The notes: generated by a model not told the origin, from the sequence alone. A DNA stretch of 64,000 bases from Rhodobacteraceae bacterium M385 (GCA_025141835.1 CP081102.1:2480001-2544000), one strand, 5' to 3'. Positions 42,335 to 51,601 are shown, numbered from the stretch's first letter. A program made the numbers and translations.

Positions 42335-42655
42335 CTAGTCGAAAATGTCCTCGATCACGTCAAACGCCTCTTCCAGCGCTTTTTTCCAGATCGACGAGCG
42401 GCGTTTCTTCTTCTTGCGCCCCTTCTTGGGCCGCTCTGCCGCCCGGTCCTTTGGTCGATAGCCATGGGGGGCGATTGTTTCCGGGGATCGTTTCACGCCC
42501 TCGCGCCGCGCCTCGGGCGGCTTCAGCCATTTCATCTCGTGCAACGGTGCCCCGCAAGCGCCACAGGCCAGCTCATGCCCCTCCCGCGCAGTCAGGCGCA
42601 GGGTTTGCCTGCGTCCGCAGTAACAGCAGGTCGCGATCTTCGTGGCATGTGGCAT
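42335..42655 (-). CDS. Zinc-ribbon protein with basic tail, unknown
   Basis: 106-residue protein with a Cys4 zinc ribbon at the N-terminus: CCYCGRRQ and CGACGAPL (two CxxC knuckles about 20 residues apart). A highly basic low-complexity stretch (RPKKGRKKKKRRSS) follows, then an acidic C-terminal helix (EEAFDVIEDIFD). It may bind nucleic acid. It begins 7 bp after rlmB ends, so it is probably cotranscribed with that rRNA methyltransferase. No named family is recognised. Confidence 0.82.
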   Translation of the reverse strand: MPHATKIATCCYCGRRQTLRLTAREGHELACGACGAPLHEMKWLKPPEARREGVKRSPETIAPHGYRPKDRAAERPKKGRKKKKRRSSIWKKALEEAFDVIEDIFD

Positions 42656-42662
42656 CGGCGTA

Positions 42663-43445
42663 TTAGCCCCTCGTTAGGGCATATAGGGCCACCGCCGCCG
42701 CGTTGGAGACGTTGAGCGACCCGAAGTCGCGGGCAAAGGGGATTTTCGCCAGTTCGTCGCATAATTCGCGTGTACGCTCACGCAGCCCCGGCCCTTCAGC
42801 CCCCAGAACCAGCGCGATGTTACTTTCCGCGTGGCGGGTAGCGACGGCGTCGATGGGTTCTGCCCCCTCTTCCGCCAAGCCGACCATCCAAAAGCCATCG
42901 GCCTTTAGGGCCTCCATCGCGTCGCCAAGGTTGCCGATGCGTGCGTAGGGCATCCGTTCCAACGCGCCCGAAGCGGTTTTGGCCAAAGCCCCGGTTTCCG
43001 GCGCAGAATGGCGGGCGGGGGCGATTACGGCGGTCGCGCCGAACACCTCGGCCGAGCGGAGAATCGCGCCCACGTTGTGCGGATCACTCACCCGGTCCAG
43101 CATCACCACAACCGAACGTTTGGCCCCATCGCCGCGCGCCAAGGCCCGCCAATCACCCCAATCGAGCGGTTTGACCTCGACCGCAGCCCCCTGGTGGACT
43201 GATCCAGCATCAAGGGGCACAGGGAATTTGCGGGGATCGGCGATCTCTGCCTCAATCCCGCGTGCGTCGATGGCATCGGCCAGTTTGCCCTGCGCATTCA
43301 GGGACACGACCAAGCGCAAGACCTGCCGATCTGGGTTGGCAAGGGCATCGCGCACGGCATGAAGGCCGAATAACCAGATGGTTTCCGCCGCCGCCGCCCG
43401 TTTGCCGCGTTCTTTATCAATCACCCAAGTCGGTTTTTTGGCCAT
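42663..43445 (-). CDS. rlmB: 23S rRNA (guanosine-2'-O)-methyltransferase RlmB
   Basis: SPOUT-class SAM-dependent methyltransferase (TrmH/SpoU family) acting on 23S rRNA G2251. From ATG 43445 (MAKKPTWVIDKERGKR) it is 260 residues. The N-terminal substrate-binding domain has IWLFGLHAVRDALANP; the knot domain shows VVMLDRVSDPHNVGAILRSAE, IALVLGAEGPGLRE and SLNVSNAAAVALYAL, the three SpoU motifs. A longer upstream frame is not supported. Confidence 0.94.
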   Translation of the reverse strand: MAKKPTWVIDKERGKRAAAAETIWLFGLHAVRDALANPDRQVLRLVVSLNAQGKLADAIDARGIEAEIADPRKFPVPLDAGSVHQGAAVEVKPLDWGDWRALARGDGAKRSVVVMLDRVSDPHNVGAILRSAEVFGATAVIAPARHSAPETGALAKTASGALERMPYARIGNLGDAMEALKADGFWMVGLAEEGAEPIDAVATRHAESNIALVLGAEGPGLRERTRELCDELAKIPFARDFGSLNVSNAAAVALYALTRG

Positions 43446-43575
43446 GATACCCTCAGCCTTTGTGTGTGGCTTCCTTACTGCGCAGCACTTGAGCCAAGCG
43501 CAAGGCGCATTCCCGCTTGACCCCCCCGCCGGACGTCGATATTCCGCGCTCACGCCGGAGAAATCCGGCCCCGGT

Positions 43576-43659
43576 GGGCGACAGGCCGCAAGGTGTGGCA
43601 GGGGACTGTAACTCCCTCGAGGCGACTCACGCCTGGTTCGATTCCAGGGTCGCCCACCA
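43576..43659 (+). tRNA. tRNA-Tyr (anticodon GTA)
   Basis: 84-nt class II tRNA with encoded CCA. Acceptor GGGCGAC pairs with GTCGCCC; anticodon stem GGGGA/TCCCT region with loop carrying GTA; a long variable arm follows (CGAGGCGACTCACG region); T arm CCTGG-TTCGATT-CCAGG. Length, variable arm and anticodon identify tRNA-Tyr. Confidence 0.95.
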
Positions 43660-43689
43660 TTTCACTTCTCGACATGATTGATGGAACCA

Positions 43690-43716
43690 GCCCACCCCAC
43701 GGGGGCGGCGTTTTTT
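43690..43716 (+). terminator. Terminator after tRNA-Tyr
   Basis: CCCC/GGGG and GCC/GGC stems with a small internal loop, followed by TTTTTT at 43711-43716. It lies about 30 bp after the tRNA. Confidence 0.7.
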
Positions 43717-43780
43717 GGCACCCTATCTGGAAAACGGCCACACCCAGCGAGGGAATGGCGGTCGTTGATTCATCGGCCCC

Positions 43781-46700
43781 TTAGGACAGTGCCGGATCGA
43801 CCATAGGCTTGGGTGTGGGGACGGCCCGGTTGGCCCGCTTCTCCCCCAGCATCAGCATCGCAGGGGTCACGACGAGGGTGAGGATCGTGGCCACAATCAA
43901 CCCGCCCGCGATGGCGCTGGAAAGCTCGGTCCACCATTGGGTGGAAGGCGCGCCGTAGACGATTTCGCGGGTAAAGAAATTGATGTTCAAGCCAATCACC
44001 ATGGGCATCAGCCCCAGAGCTGTCGTGATCGAGGTCAACACAACCGGACGCAAGCGTTGTGCGCCCGTCCGCAATGCGGCCTCCAGCGGCGACTGCCCGG
44101 CGCGTTTGAGGTCATTGTAGGTGTCGATCAGAACGATATTGTTGTTCACCACGATGCCTGCCAATGCGATCACCCCGATTCCGCCCATCACCACGCCAAA
44201 TGGGCGTCCGGTAATGACCAACCCCAGCAAAACCCCCGCGACCGAGAAGATGATTGCGCTCATCACGATGAAGCTTTGGTAGAAGTTGTTGAACTGGGTC
44301 ACGAGGATCACGAACATCAACACGATGGCAGCGATAAAGGCACTGACAAGGAAGATCATCGCGTCGGCCTGATCCTCGGCCTCGCCCGCAAAGGTGTATT
44401 CAGCCCCAGCCGGTAGCTCTGCGGCCTCCAGTGCGGCCGTCAGCGCGATGACCTGATCGTTCACCAAGACATCAGGGGCCACGTTTGCTTCGATCGTGAC
44501 AACGCGGCGTTCGTCGAGGCGGCGAATGGTGCCGACCCGTTCAGTCGGGGCGAACGTCACAAAGTTGGAGATCGGCACAAGCCCCGAGGCTGTCGGCACC
44601 TGAAGATTGCCAAGCTCGGACAAGGACCGTTCCTCGTAAGGAAAGCGCACCCGGATATCGAGCGAGCCGTCCGCGTCATCGGGGCGATAATCCGCCACGG
44701 CAATCCCCCGGGTCAGTAGTTGCAAGGCTTGGCCCAAAAGGCTGACATCCGCGCCATAGCGCGCCGCCTCGGCCCGGTTCACGATGACCGCGACCTCTAC
44801 CCCCGGAAGCGGGCGCGTATCGGTGACATCCGTGAACCCGCCGACCTCATCCATAATGCCGCGCACGATGGCCACGGCCTCTTCCTGGGCTTCCGGCGAT
44901 CTTGCGCGGATTTGCAGGTTGATCGGTTTGCCCGCCGAGGGCCCGCCGGTTTCGGTCTGCACCTGCACGTCAATGCCAGGAATGTCGGCCACGGCGGCGC
45001 GGATATCCACGCCAAGGGTCTCGGCGGTGCGGCGCATGTCCCAATCAATCAGCTCCAATTGGATCGTTCCGATTGTCTCCTCGTCGCCGCTCCCCGCGCT
45101 CATGGTGGACCGAGCGTAGACACTGGCCACTTCATCGAAATCAAGCATCCGGTCTTCCACCATCCGCACCAATGCGTCGCGTTGATAGATCGAGAAATTA
45201 TCGCGCGCCCGCACCTGCACCTGCATCACGTCAGGTTCCACCGAGGGGAAGAAGCTGACGCCATTGCCGAATTGGCCATAGATGCCAAAGCTGCCCAGAA
45301 GCATAGCAATTGTAAGCAAAAGCGTCGCGCCGGGGCGCAACAACGCCCATTGCAGCAGGCGGACGTAAGCGCCGGTGAGCCCCCGGATATCACGGGGATC
45401 TCCAGTTTCAGCCGCCTCCATCGCCTGTTTCGCCGCCGCCGATTGCGGTTGTTTCTTGCCAATGATCCCACCCACGACGGGAATGAAGATCAACGCCATG
45501 AACAGCGACGCCGAAAGGGTCAGGATCACGGTGATCGGCATGAATTTCATGAACTCCCCCACCATGCCGGTCCAAAACAGCAGCGGGAAGAACACGCTGA
45601 GCGTTGTGGCGGTCGAGGCGATGATCGGCCACGCCATGCGCTTGGCGGCGAAGGCATAGGCCTGCTTGGGCTTGGCACCCTCTTGCAGCTGCCGTTCCGC
45701 CAATTCTGTCGTCACAATAGCGCCGTCCACCAACATGCCGACCACTAGGATCAAGGCGAACAGCACCACGATATTCATCGTGTAGCCCATCGCCCAAAGC
45801 GCCGTGACACCGGCCAAAAACGCGCCGGGTATGGCCAGCCCCACAAGGATGGCCGAGCGGAAGCCCAAGGCGTAGACGATCACGATCATCACCAAGGCCA
45901 CGGCCGCAATCACGTTGGCTTCCAGGTCGCTCAGCAGGTCTTGCACCTGTTCGCTTTGGTCGTTGAGGTAAGTGATCTCCACCGTTTCCGGCCAATCAAC
46001 GCGCAGCTCTTCCACCAAGGCGCGCACCTGCGCCACCGTCTCGATGATATTCGCGCCCGATCGTTTCGTGATCTCCAGCGCCAAGGCAGGCTGCCCGTCA
46101 ATGCGGGCGTAGCCCGTGGGGTCATCGAATGTGCGGCGCACTGTGGCGACATCGCCAAAGGTCACAACGGTCCCGTCGCGCACCAAGACCGGCATGCCCA
46201 TGACGTCTTGCAGGTCTTCGATCAGCCCCGGCACGGTCAGCACGATCCGCCCTGCCCCGGTTTCAATCGCCCCCGCCGCGATCAGGCGGTTGTTGCGGGT
46301 GATCTGGCCGATCAATTCGTCGAACGACAGGTCGTAGGTCTGGAACACGGTGGGGTCGATCAGGACCTCTAGAAACTCCGTGCGCTGGCCGCCGATATCG
46401 ACCTCTAACACGCCGGTCAGAGCTTCGATTTCTTCCTGCAATTCCTCGGCCAAAGCGTTCAACGTGCGCTCGGGCACTGGGCCGGAAAGGACGGCCGTGA
46501 TGATCGGGAACAGCGCGGTGTTAATTTCGGTCACCGATATGTCGTAGGCGTCGTCGGGAAGTTCTCCCTGCACGCGGTCAACCGCGACGCGGATGTCGGC
46601 CAGCGCCTCATCGTTATCGCCGCCAGGCTGGAACTCCAGCTGGATCGAGGCCGAGCCTTCGGCGGCAAAAGCTTCCATCGATTGCAGGCCGCTGATGCCC

Positions 46701-46918
46701 GCGAATTCCTGCTCCATCGGCTCAATCAGCAGACGCTCGGAATCCGTGGGGCTGATTCCGTCAAGGCCCGTGTGCACATAGAACAGCGGCAGCGGGACTT
46801 CAGGATTGGCCTCTTTCGGGATCGAGACATAGGCAATGGCGCCCACGGTCAGAACCATCAAAAGCGCAATGAAAATAACGCGCGACCGCGAGAATGCGGC
46901 GTCGATCAGCGTGTTCAT
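43781..46918 (-). CDS. RND family efflux permease (AcrB-like)
   Basis: 1045-residue inner-membrane proton antiporter subunit, with helix 1 near residues 12-30 (VIFIALLMVLTVGAIAYVSI), two large periplasmic loops and helices 2-6 and 8-12 (for example LVMIVIVYALGFRSAILVGLAIPGAFLAG). Helix 4 reads VVGMLVDGAIVTTELAERQ: the usual Asp-Asp proton-relay pair is Asp-Gly here. It starts one base into the stop of the adaptor gene (TGATG). With the adaptor and a MarR-type regulator it forms an efflux operon; no outer-membrane channel gene is present. Substrate is unknown. Confidence 0.94.
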   Translation of the reverse strand: MNTLIDAAFSRSRVIFIALLMVLTVGAIAYVSIPKEANPEVPLPLFYVHTGLDGISPTDSERLLIEPMEQEFAGISGLQSMEAFAAEGSASIQLEFQPGGDNDEALADIRVAVDRVQGELPDDAYDISVTEINTALFPIITAVLSGPVPERTLNALAEELQEEIEALTGVLEVDIGGQRTEFLEVLIDPTVFQTYDLSFDELIGQITRNNRLIAAGAIETGAGRIVLTVPGLIEDLQDVMGMPVLVRDGTVVTFGDVATVRRTFDDPTGYARIDGQPALALEITKRSGANIIETVAQVRALVEELRVDWPETVEITYLNDQSEQVQDLLSDLEANVIAAVALVMIVIVYALGFRSAILVGLAIPGAFLAGVTALWAMGYTMNIVVLFALILVVGMLVDGAIVTTELAERQLQEGAKPKQAYAFAAKRMAWPIIASTATTLSVFFPLLFWTGMVGEFMKFMPITVILTLSASLFMALIFIPVVGGIIGKKQPQSAAAKQAMEAAETGDPRDIRGLTGAYVRLLQWALLRPGATLLLTIAMLLGSFGIYGQFGNGVSFFPSVEPDVMQVQVRARDNFSIYQRDALVRMVEDRMLDFDEVASVYARSTMSAGSGDEETIGTIQLELIDWDMRRTAETLGVDIRAAVADIPGIDVQVQTETGGPSAGKPINLQIRARSPEAQEEAVAIVRGIMDEVGGFTDVTDTRPLPGVEVAVIVNRAEAARYGADVSLLGQALQLLTRGIAVADYRPDDADGSLDIRVRFPYEERSLSELGNLQVPTASGLVPISNFVTFAPTERVGTIRRLDERRVVTIEANVAPDVLVNDQVIALTAALEAAELPAGAEYTFAGEAEDQADAMIFLVSAFIAAIVLMFVILVTQFNNFYQSFIVMSAIIFSVAGVLLGLVITGRPFGVVMGGIGVIALAGIVVNNNIVLIDTYNDLKRAGQSPLEAALRTGAQRLRPVVLTSITTALGLMPMVIGLNINFFTREIVYGAPSTQWWTELSSAIAGGLIVATILTLVVTPAMLMLGEKRANRAVPTPKPMVDPALS

Positions 46919-48165
46919 CAGCTTGCCTCCTCAAACTGAGGACGCACTTCTTCGCCATCGCTGACATAGCCTTGCCCCACGGTGATAAGGTTAATTTCAT
47001 CCGGCAAGCCCGACACCCAGATGCCGTCGATTTCTGCGCGTACAATCTCGATCGGGTAGAAGTGGACGATGTTCTCTGCGTCCACCGCTTTGATCCCTAA
47101 CTGCCCTTCGGGCGACAGCGACACGATAGAGGGCGATAGGAAATGCGCCGTCACTTCTGCCGTTGGAATGGTGATTTCCGCCGAGATCCCCGCCGCGATC
47201 GCGCCGTCCTCATTGGGTAAGGACACCTCTGCCAGGAAGGTCCGCGTGGATTGCGCGGCAGCGGTGCCCACGAAGGTCACGGTTGCTTCCCGGGTCTCTC
47301 CGGTGATGAAGGTCACATTGGCCGGCAAGCCGCTTTCAAGGCTGCCAAGCGCTTGTTGCGGGACTTGGAATGACACCGTCAGGGGCGAGTTATCGACGAT
47401 GCGCCCAATCTCGGCCCCCGCTTGCACGAACTCTCCGGTATCAATGTCCAGCGCCTCGATCCGCCCGGCGAAAGGCGCGACGATGACCATATCGGCCAAG
47501 GCTTCTTCCGCGGCGGTCAGCTGCGCATCGGCTTGGGTGAAGGCAGAGCGTGCCTGTTGCACCCGGTCCACCGTGGCCACGCCGCGTTCCAGCAAGGTTT
47601 CCGCGTTTTCCAGATCGCGCCGTGTGCGGATGACCTCTTGCTGCGCTTGGGCCAACTGCGCCTCGGCCCGTTCGCTGCTGATCCGGGCAATCAACCTGCC
47701 CTCTTCCACATAGTCGCCCATGCTGATTAGCAATTCCGCGATCTCGCCCGAGGCTTCGGCGCGGATCAACGTGTCACGATCGGGCAGCGCTTGGCCTTCG
47801 GCGTTGAAATACAGCGTGACAGGCTGCGCCACAGACTGTTGCACCGCCACGGCTACAGCAAGGGGAGCGTTGGGGGCTGCGGCTTCCTCTTCGGGTTCTT
47901 CAGAGGGCACGACAAAGCCGCTGCCCATCCACCCCACAAGCACCAGCGTCAACAAAGCGGCGATCCATGTGGAGCGGGAAGAGCCCTTATCGGTGTCAAA
48001 CTGCAACCCTGCATCCGGCGTGGGCGCTTGCGATACGGTGGTGTCTTCCGTCATCGGAAGCGGATCAGAAGACGCGCTTTCTTCCGAGACTACGGGTTTT
48101 TCGGGCGCCGTATCGGTCGTTTTTGGCAGCGCTTCAGCGGCATCTTTGTCAGTGGATTTCGTCAT
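46918..48165 (-). CDS. RND efflux periplasmic adaptor subunit (HlyD/MFP family)
   Basis: 415-residue adaptor that links the permease to an outer-membrane channel. An unusually long acidic N-terminal cytoplasmic tail of about 65 residues, rich in Thr, Ser, Asp and Glu, precedes one membrane helix (TWIAALLTLVLVGWMGSGFVV), so it is anchored by a helix, not a lipid. Then come the lipoyl half-motifs (RAEASGEIAELLISMGDYVEEGRLIARI), an alpha-hairpin coiled coil (AQLAQAQQEVIRTRRDLENAETLLERG) and a beta-barrel domain (VSFQVPQQALGSLESGLPANVTFI). It starts 3 bp after the regulator gene. Confidence 0.93.
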   Translation of the reverse strand: MTKSTDKDAAEALPKTTDTAPEKPVVSEESASSDPLPMTEDTTVSQAPTPDAGLQFDTDKGSSRSTWIAALLTLVLVGWMGSGFVVPSEEPEEEAAAPNAPLAVAVAVQQSVAQPVTLYFNAEGQALPDRDTLIRAEASGEIAELLISMGDYVEEGRLIARISSERAEAQLAQAQQEVIRTRRDLENAETLLERGVATVDRVQQARSAFTQADAQLTAAEEALADMVIVAPFAGRIEALDIDTGEFVQAGAEIGRIVDNSPLTVSFQVPQQALGSLESGLPANVTFITGETREATVTFVGTAAAQSTRTFLAEVSLPNEDGAIAAGISAEITIPTAEVTAHFLSPSIVSLSPEGQLGIKAVDAENIVHFYPIEIVRAEIDGIWVSGLPDEINLITVGQGYVSDGEEVRPQFEEAS

Positions 48166-48168
48166 GGT

Positions 48169-48672
48169 CTATTCCTTGGCAGCCGCGCCGGGCGCTGGTT
48201 CATTCAGGTGATCGAGGGCAAAGCTAAGGCTTTGATCAATCGCAGCATAAAGCCCCGCAAAATCGCCAATGCGAGCTTTGATTTCGGGGCAACATTCGGG
48301 GAGGCTGGCAGCCGTTTCCAACACCTCATCTCGGGCGCGGCGCACTCCATTCTGAGTGCGCTTCAACATATTTTCATGGGGGTTCGCGGTCAGTTGAAAG
48401 TAGTCCTGCCGCTCTCCGGGCTTAGAGACCCGTTTTAGCACGCCCCGGTCCTCCAATATGCGCACGCTAGAGCTGATGCTGGCGCGGCTGACCTGAAGCC
48501 GTTCGGCCAAATCCCCGAAAGACACGGTGTCATTGTCGAAGATGAACATCCCAAACATGCGCCCCGCCGTCTTCGGCAGGCCGTCGCCTTGGGCCATCAG
48601 ACCCACCTTCTCGATGAATTCTGATCGGATCGGGTCGAGGTTGGGGGCCGAGGTCACGGCGGTCTCCTTCAT
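48169..48672 (-). CDS. MarR/GbsR-type transcriptional regulator of the RND operon
   Basis: 167-residue winged-helix regulator (a TTG three bases upstream is an alternative start). The DNA-binding domain has VSFGDLAERLQVSRASISSSVRILEDRGVLKRV (about residues 50-82), and the wing ends with ERQDYFQL. The N-terminal part (FIEKVGLMAQGDGLPKTAGRMFGMF) is typical of the GbsR branch. It is the first gene of the efflux operon and a palindrome lies 47 bp upstream, so it very likely represses its own operon and is released by a pump substrate. Confidence 0.92.
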   Translation of the reverse strand: MKETAVTSAPNLDPIRSEFIEKVGLMAQGDGLPKTAGRMFGMFIFDNDTVSFGDLAERLQVSRASISSSVRILEDRGVLKRVSKPGERQDYFQLTANPHENMLKRTQNGVRRARDEVLETAASLPECCPEIKARIGDFAGLYAAIDQSLSFALDHLNEPAPGAAAKE

Positions 48673-48718
48673 CAATATGCGCGTTCTATCGCAGCAAAAA
48701 CTGGTCTTGAAAAGTGCG

Positions 48719-48734
48719 TTCAGTTAAAACTGAA
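48719..48734. promoter_or_regulatory. Palindromic operator upstream of the efflux operon
   Basis: TTCAGTT-AA-AACTGAA: perfect 7-bp arms, 2-bp spacer, 47 bp upstream of the GbsR/MarR start. Size and AT-rich symmetry fit a MarR-family dimer site. Confidence 0.65.
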
Positions 48735-48818
48735 TAAAAAGAACGTAGCGTCAGCATAGGGAGATGGGGCGGAAAAACGGGGTTACAAGGGTCCGCGGAA
48801 AGACATTTCTGAAAATGC

Positions 48819-49574
48819 TTAGGTGCCCGCGATAAACCGCCAAAGGAATACGCCGCTCATGCCGAAGCCGATCAGGCCGATCAACGCACGTACCGCGCGC
48901 TTGGGAAGGCGCCGCGCCAGGGGGGCGCCTGCGTATCCGCCAAGCGTCGCCGCGATCATCATCGCAACCGCGTAGGGCCACGCGACCAAGCCCGCAGCGG
49001 CAAAAATTCCCACGGAAATCAGAGAGATCACAAAGCTAAGGCCGTTCTTCAGCCCGTTCATCTGGTGAATGTCGCTCATCCCCCACAGGGCGAAGAGGGC
49101 CAGCAAGACAATCCCAAGGCCGCCGTTGAAATAACCCCCATAGACGGCCACCGCGAACAGACCGATAGCCCCCTCCGGAGTGACGCCCCTTGCCCGCGCA
49201 GCAGCAAACGCCCGGATCTTCTCGCCGTACAAAAACGCAAGGGTGGAGGCGAGCAGCAGAAACGGCACCACCGCCGAGAACGCCTCGTTCGACGATACCA
49301 GCAGCAAGCCAGAGCCCACCGCAGCGCCCGCCAAGGCCACCATGCTGAGCCGGAGCAAGCGGGCACGGTTGTAGCTGGCCAATTCCTCTCGGAAGCCCAA
49401 AGCACCTGCCAGATAGCCGGGAAAGACCGCCACGGCGCTTGTGGCATTGGCAGCCACGGGCGGCACGCCGACCATGACAAGAGCCGGAAACGTCAGAAAC
49501 GTGCCCCCGCCCGCAATGGTGTTTAAAACGCCGGCCCCAAAAGCAGCCGCCACAAGGATCAGAAGGTCTATCAT
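48819..49574 (-). CDS. TauE/SafE family sulfite/anion exporter
   Basis: 251-residue inner-membrane protein with eight or so helices in two repeats. The N-terminal FGAGVLNTIAGGGTFLTFPALVMVGVPPVAANATSAVAVFPGYLAG contains the family's G-G-G and P-P-x-x-A-N-x-T motifs; the second half has IGLFAVAVYGGYFNGGLGIVLLALFALWG. TauE/SafE proteins move sulfite, sulfonates or other small anions. It is preceded by the urate transporter terminator and appears to be its own transcription unit. Confidence 0.92.
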   Translation of the reverse strand: MIDLLILVAAAFGAGVLNTIAGGGTFLTFPALVMVGVPPVAANATSAVAVFPGYLAGALGFREELASYNRARLLRLSMVALAGAAVGSGLLLVSSNEAFSAVVPFLLLASTLAFLYGEKIRAFAAARARGVTPEGAIGLFAVAVYGGYFNGGLGIVLLALFALWGMSDIHQMNGLKNGLSFVISLISVGIFAAAGLVAWPYAVAMMIAATLGGYAGAPLARRLPKRAVRALIGLIGFGMSGVFLWRFIAGT

Positions 49575-49600
49575 CGTAAATGCCCTAGCGGAAATGAAAC

Positions 49601-49624
49601 AGCCCCGCCAGTGACGGCGGGGCT
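49601..49624 (-). terminator. Terminator of the purine-catabolism operon
   Basis: 9-bp stem AGCCCCGCC/GGCGGGGCT with a 6-nt loop, 25 bp after the NCS2 transporter stop; GTTTCATTTC follows on the minus strand. Confidence 0.75.
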
Positions 49625-49648
49625 GAGAAAGCGCTCTATCGGGTTGGC

Positions 49649-51082
49649 TTACTTGCCGGAAAGGCTTCCGCCGCCCTGGCCAGACATCCCGCCCGAGACT
49701 TCTTCGGTCGCCTCAGCCGCCAGCTCTTCGGGCAGCACAAGGTTCAGCACGATCGCGATTAGCGCCGCAGGCAACAAGCCCGAGGTCATCAGAATACGCA
49801 GCGTGTCCGGCAGATGCTGCACAGCGCCCGGCTCTAGCTGCAAGCCAAGGCCCACTGACAGGGAGATCGCGAAGATCACCATGTTGCGGCGGTTCCAGTT
49901 CACATCCGACAGCATCGATACGCCCGCTGCCACAACCATGCCGAACATTACGATAACGCCGCCGCCCAGAACTTCGATCGGGATGGTGTTAATCAGAGCG
50001 CCCACCTTGGGCACAAGGCCGCACAGAATCAGGAACAGAGCACCGATGGTGACGACATGGCGGCTCATCACGCCGGTCATGGCGATCAAGCCCACGTTCT
50101 GGCTGAACGAGGTGTTGGGGAAGCCGCCGAAGATACCCGCAATCGCGGTGCCGACACCGTCTGCATAGGTTGCCCCAGTGATCTCTTTATCGGTCGCCTC
50201 TCGGCCCGCGCCACCTTTGGTGATGCCAGACACGTCGCCCACGGTCTCCACCGCCGACACAAAGGCCATCAGGCAGAAGCCCACGACTGCCGCGATGCTG
50301 AACGAGAAGCCGTATTTGAACGGTTCGGGCAGCGCGAAGACCGCCGCGCGGTTCCAGCTAGAGCCGATCCCGTCAAACGTGACCATACCCATGGCCAGCG
50401 CAAAGACGTAGCCCACGAGAATGCCGATCACGACTGCGGAAACCGACAACATGCCCTTGGCGAAGAACTTCAAACCGAGGGTCACGAAGATCACCACCAA
50501 AGCGGCGGACCAGTTCAACAGGCTGCCATATTCCGGCGTGCCAATGGCGGGCACACCGCCGGCCGCGTATTGAATGCCAACTTTGACCAGCGCCAGACCA
50601 ATCATTGTGACCACAAGGCCGGTGACGAGTGGCGGCAGCGCGAAGCGGATTTTGCCAATGAACGTCGCCAGAAGCGCGTGGAACAAGCCGCCGATGATAA
50701 CGCCGCCAAACAGGGCTGGAAGCGCCTCCACCCCTTGGCCCGCAACCAGCGGGATCATGATCGGAATGAACGCAAATGACGTGCCTTGCACGATGGGCAG
50801 CTTCGCCCCCACTGGACCCAGCCCGATGGTCTGAAACAGCGTGGCGATACCGGCAAACAGCATCGACATCTGGATCAGATAGGTCATGTCAGGGAAGCCA
50901 TTGGCCCCCGCATCCGAGCCGAAGCCAAAGCCCGCAGCCCCGGCAATGATGATCGCGGGCGTGACGTTTGACACAAACATCGCCAGCACATGCTGAATGC
51001 CTAGGGGAATGGCGCGGTGCAGCGCCGGGGTGTAGTTGGGATCGCGGAGCTGTTCCGGTGTCCCTATCGAATTATCCGTCAT
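49649..51082 (-). CDS. NCS2 family urate/xanthine permease
   Basis: 477-residue proton-coupled transporter of the nucleobase-ascorbate (NCS2) family with 14 helices. It shows the early HVLAMFVSNVTPAIIIAGA segment, the helix with VQGTSFAFIPIMIPL (the family's Q/E-x-T-x-A-F motif), and the second-half GVGTAIAGIFGGFPNTSFSQNVGLIAMTGV, the NCS2 signature. The operon partners degrade urate, so urate or xanthine is the likely substrate. C-terminus ends in a Gly/Ser-rich tail (GGMSGQGGGSLSGK). Last gene of the operon. Confidence 0.93.
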   Translation of the reverse strand: MTDNSIGTPEQLRDPNYTPALHRAIPLGIQHVLAMFVSNVTPAIIIAGAAGFGFGSDAGANGFPDMTYLIQMSMLFAGIATLFQTIGLGPVGAKLPIVQGTSFAFIPIMIPLVAGQGVEALPALFGGVIIGGLFHALLATFIGKIRFALPPLVTGLVVTMIGLALVKVGIQYAAGGVPAIGTPEYGSLLNWSAALVVIFVTLGLKFFAKGMLSVSAVVIGILVGYVFALAMGMVTFDGIGSSWNRAAVFALPEPFKYGFSFSIAAVVGFCLMAFVSAVETVGDVSGITKGGAGREATDKEITGATYADGVGTAIAGIFGGFPNTSFSQNVGLIAMTGVMSRHVVTIGALFLILCGLVPKVGALINTIPIEVLGGGVIVMFGMVVAAGVSMLSDVNWNRRNMVIFAISLSVGLGLQLEPGAVQHLPDTLRILMTSGLLPAALIAIVLNLVLPEELAAEATEEVSGGMSGQGGGSLSGK

Positions 51083-51106
51083 TGGTCTGTCCTTCCTGAT
51101 GGTTTT

Positions 51107-51601
51107 TTATAGGTCCCTTGTCACGTTCAACGGCACTTCCAACCGATGCTCTTCAAGGTTTTGGGCCGGGTTTTTCCCGGTCCCAATCCGGTCGATGACA
51201 GCGAACATTCCGCTCCCCGAAAGGGGAGACAGGACGCCGTGCCACGTATTGCGGGCGATATTCACCGCCACGTCATTTTGCGCCACAAAGGCCTGCGGCA
51301 CTCCGGGCTTGCCGCCCGCGTCAGGGGCCACGATCACCAGCAGCTCTGCGTCGGACATGGGGATAAAGCACTGTGAGCCTAAGGGGTGACGCTCTAGCAG
51401 GTCGCAGGCGTAAGGCAGGGTGCGCAGCTTGCTTTGGAACAAGCTCAGGCCCGGTTTGCCGTCGAGAACATCGATGTCGGCAAGGTCGGTGAAACGCTGG
51501 CACATGCCCTCGTTGATGGTTACCGCCTCGCCGGTCAAAGCGATGACCTGCCCAAAAGGCGCGAAAGCCTCGGCCGTGATGGGCTGTGCGATCAGGGTCA
51601 C
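51107..51601 (-). CDS. allA: Ureidoglycolate lyase
   Basis: Releases urea from (S)-ureidoglycolate to give glyoxylate. The 164-residue protein has the family start ITAEAFAPFGQVIAL, the cupin-like core with RHPLGSQCFIPMSD and ARNTWHGVLSPL (conserved His and Trp), and GMFAVIDRIGTG. It overlaps allE by 4 bp. Confidence 0.95.
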   Translation of the reverse strand: MTLIAQPITAEAFAPFGQVIALTGEAVTINEGMCQRFTDLADIDVLDGKPGLSLFQSKLRTLPYACDLLERHPLGSQCFIPMSDAELLVIVAPDAGGKPGVPQAFVAQNDVAVNIARNTWHGVLSPLSGSGMFAVIDRIGTGKNPAQNLEEHRLEVPLNVTRDL

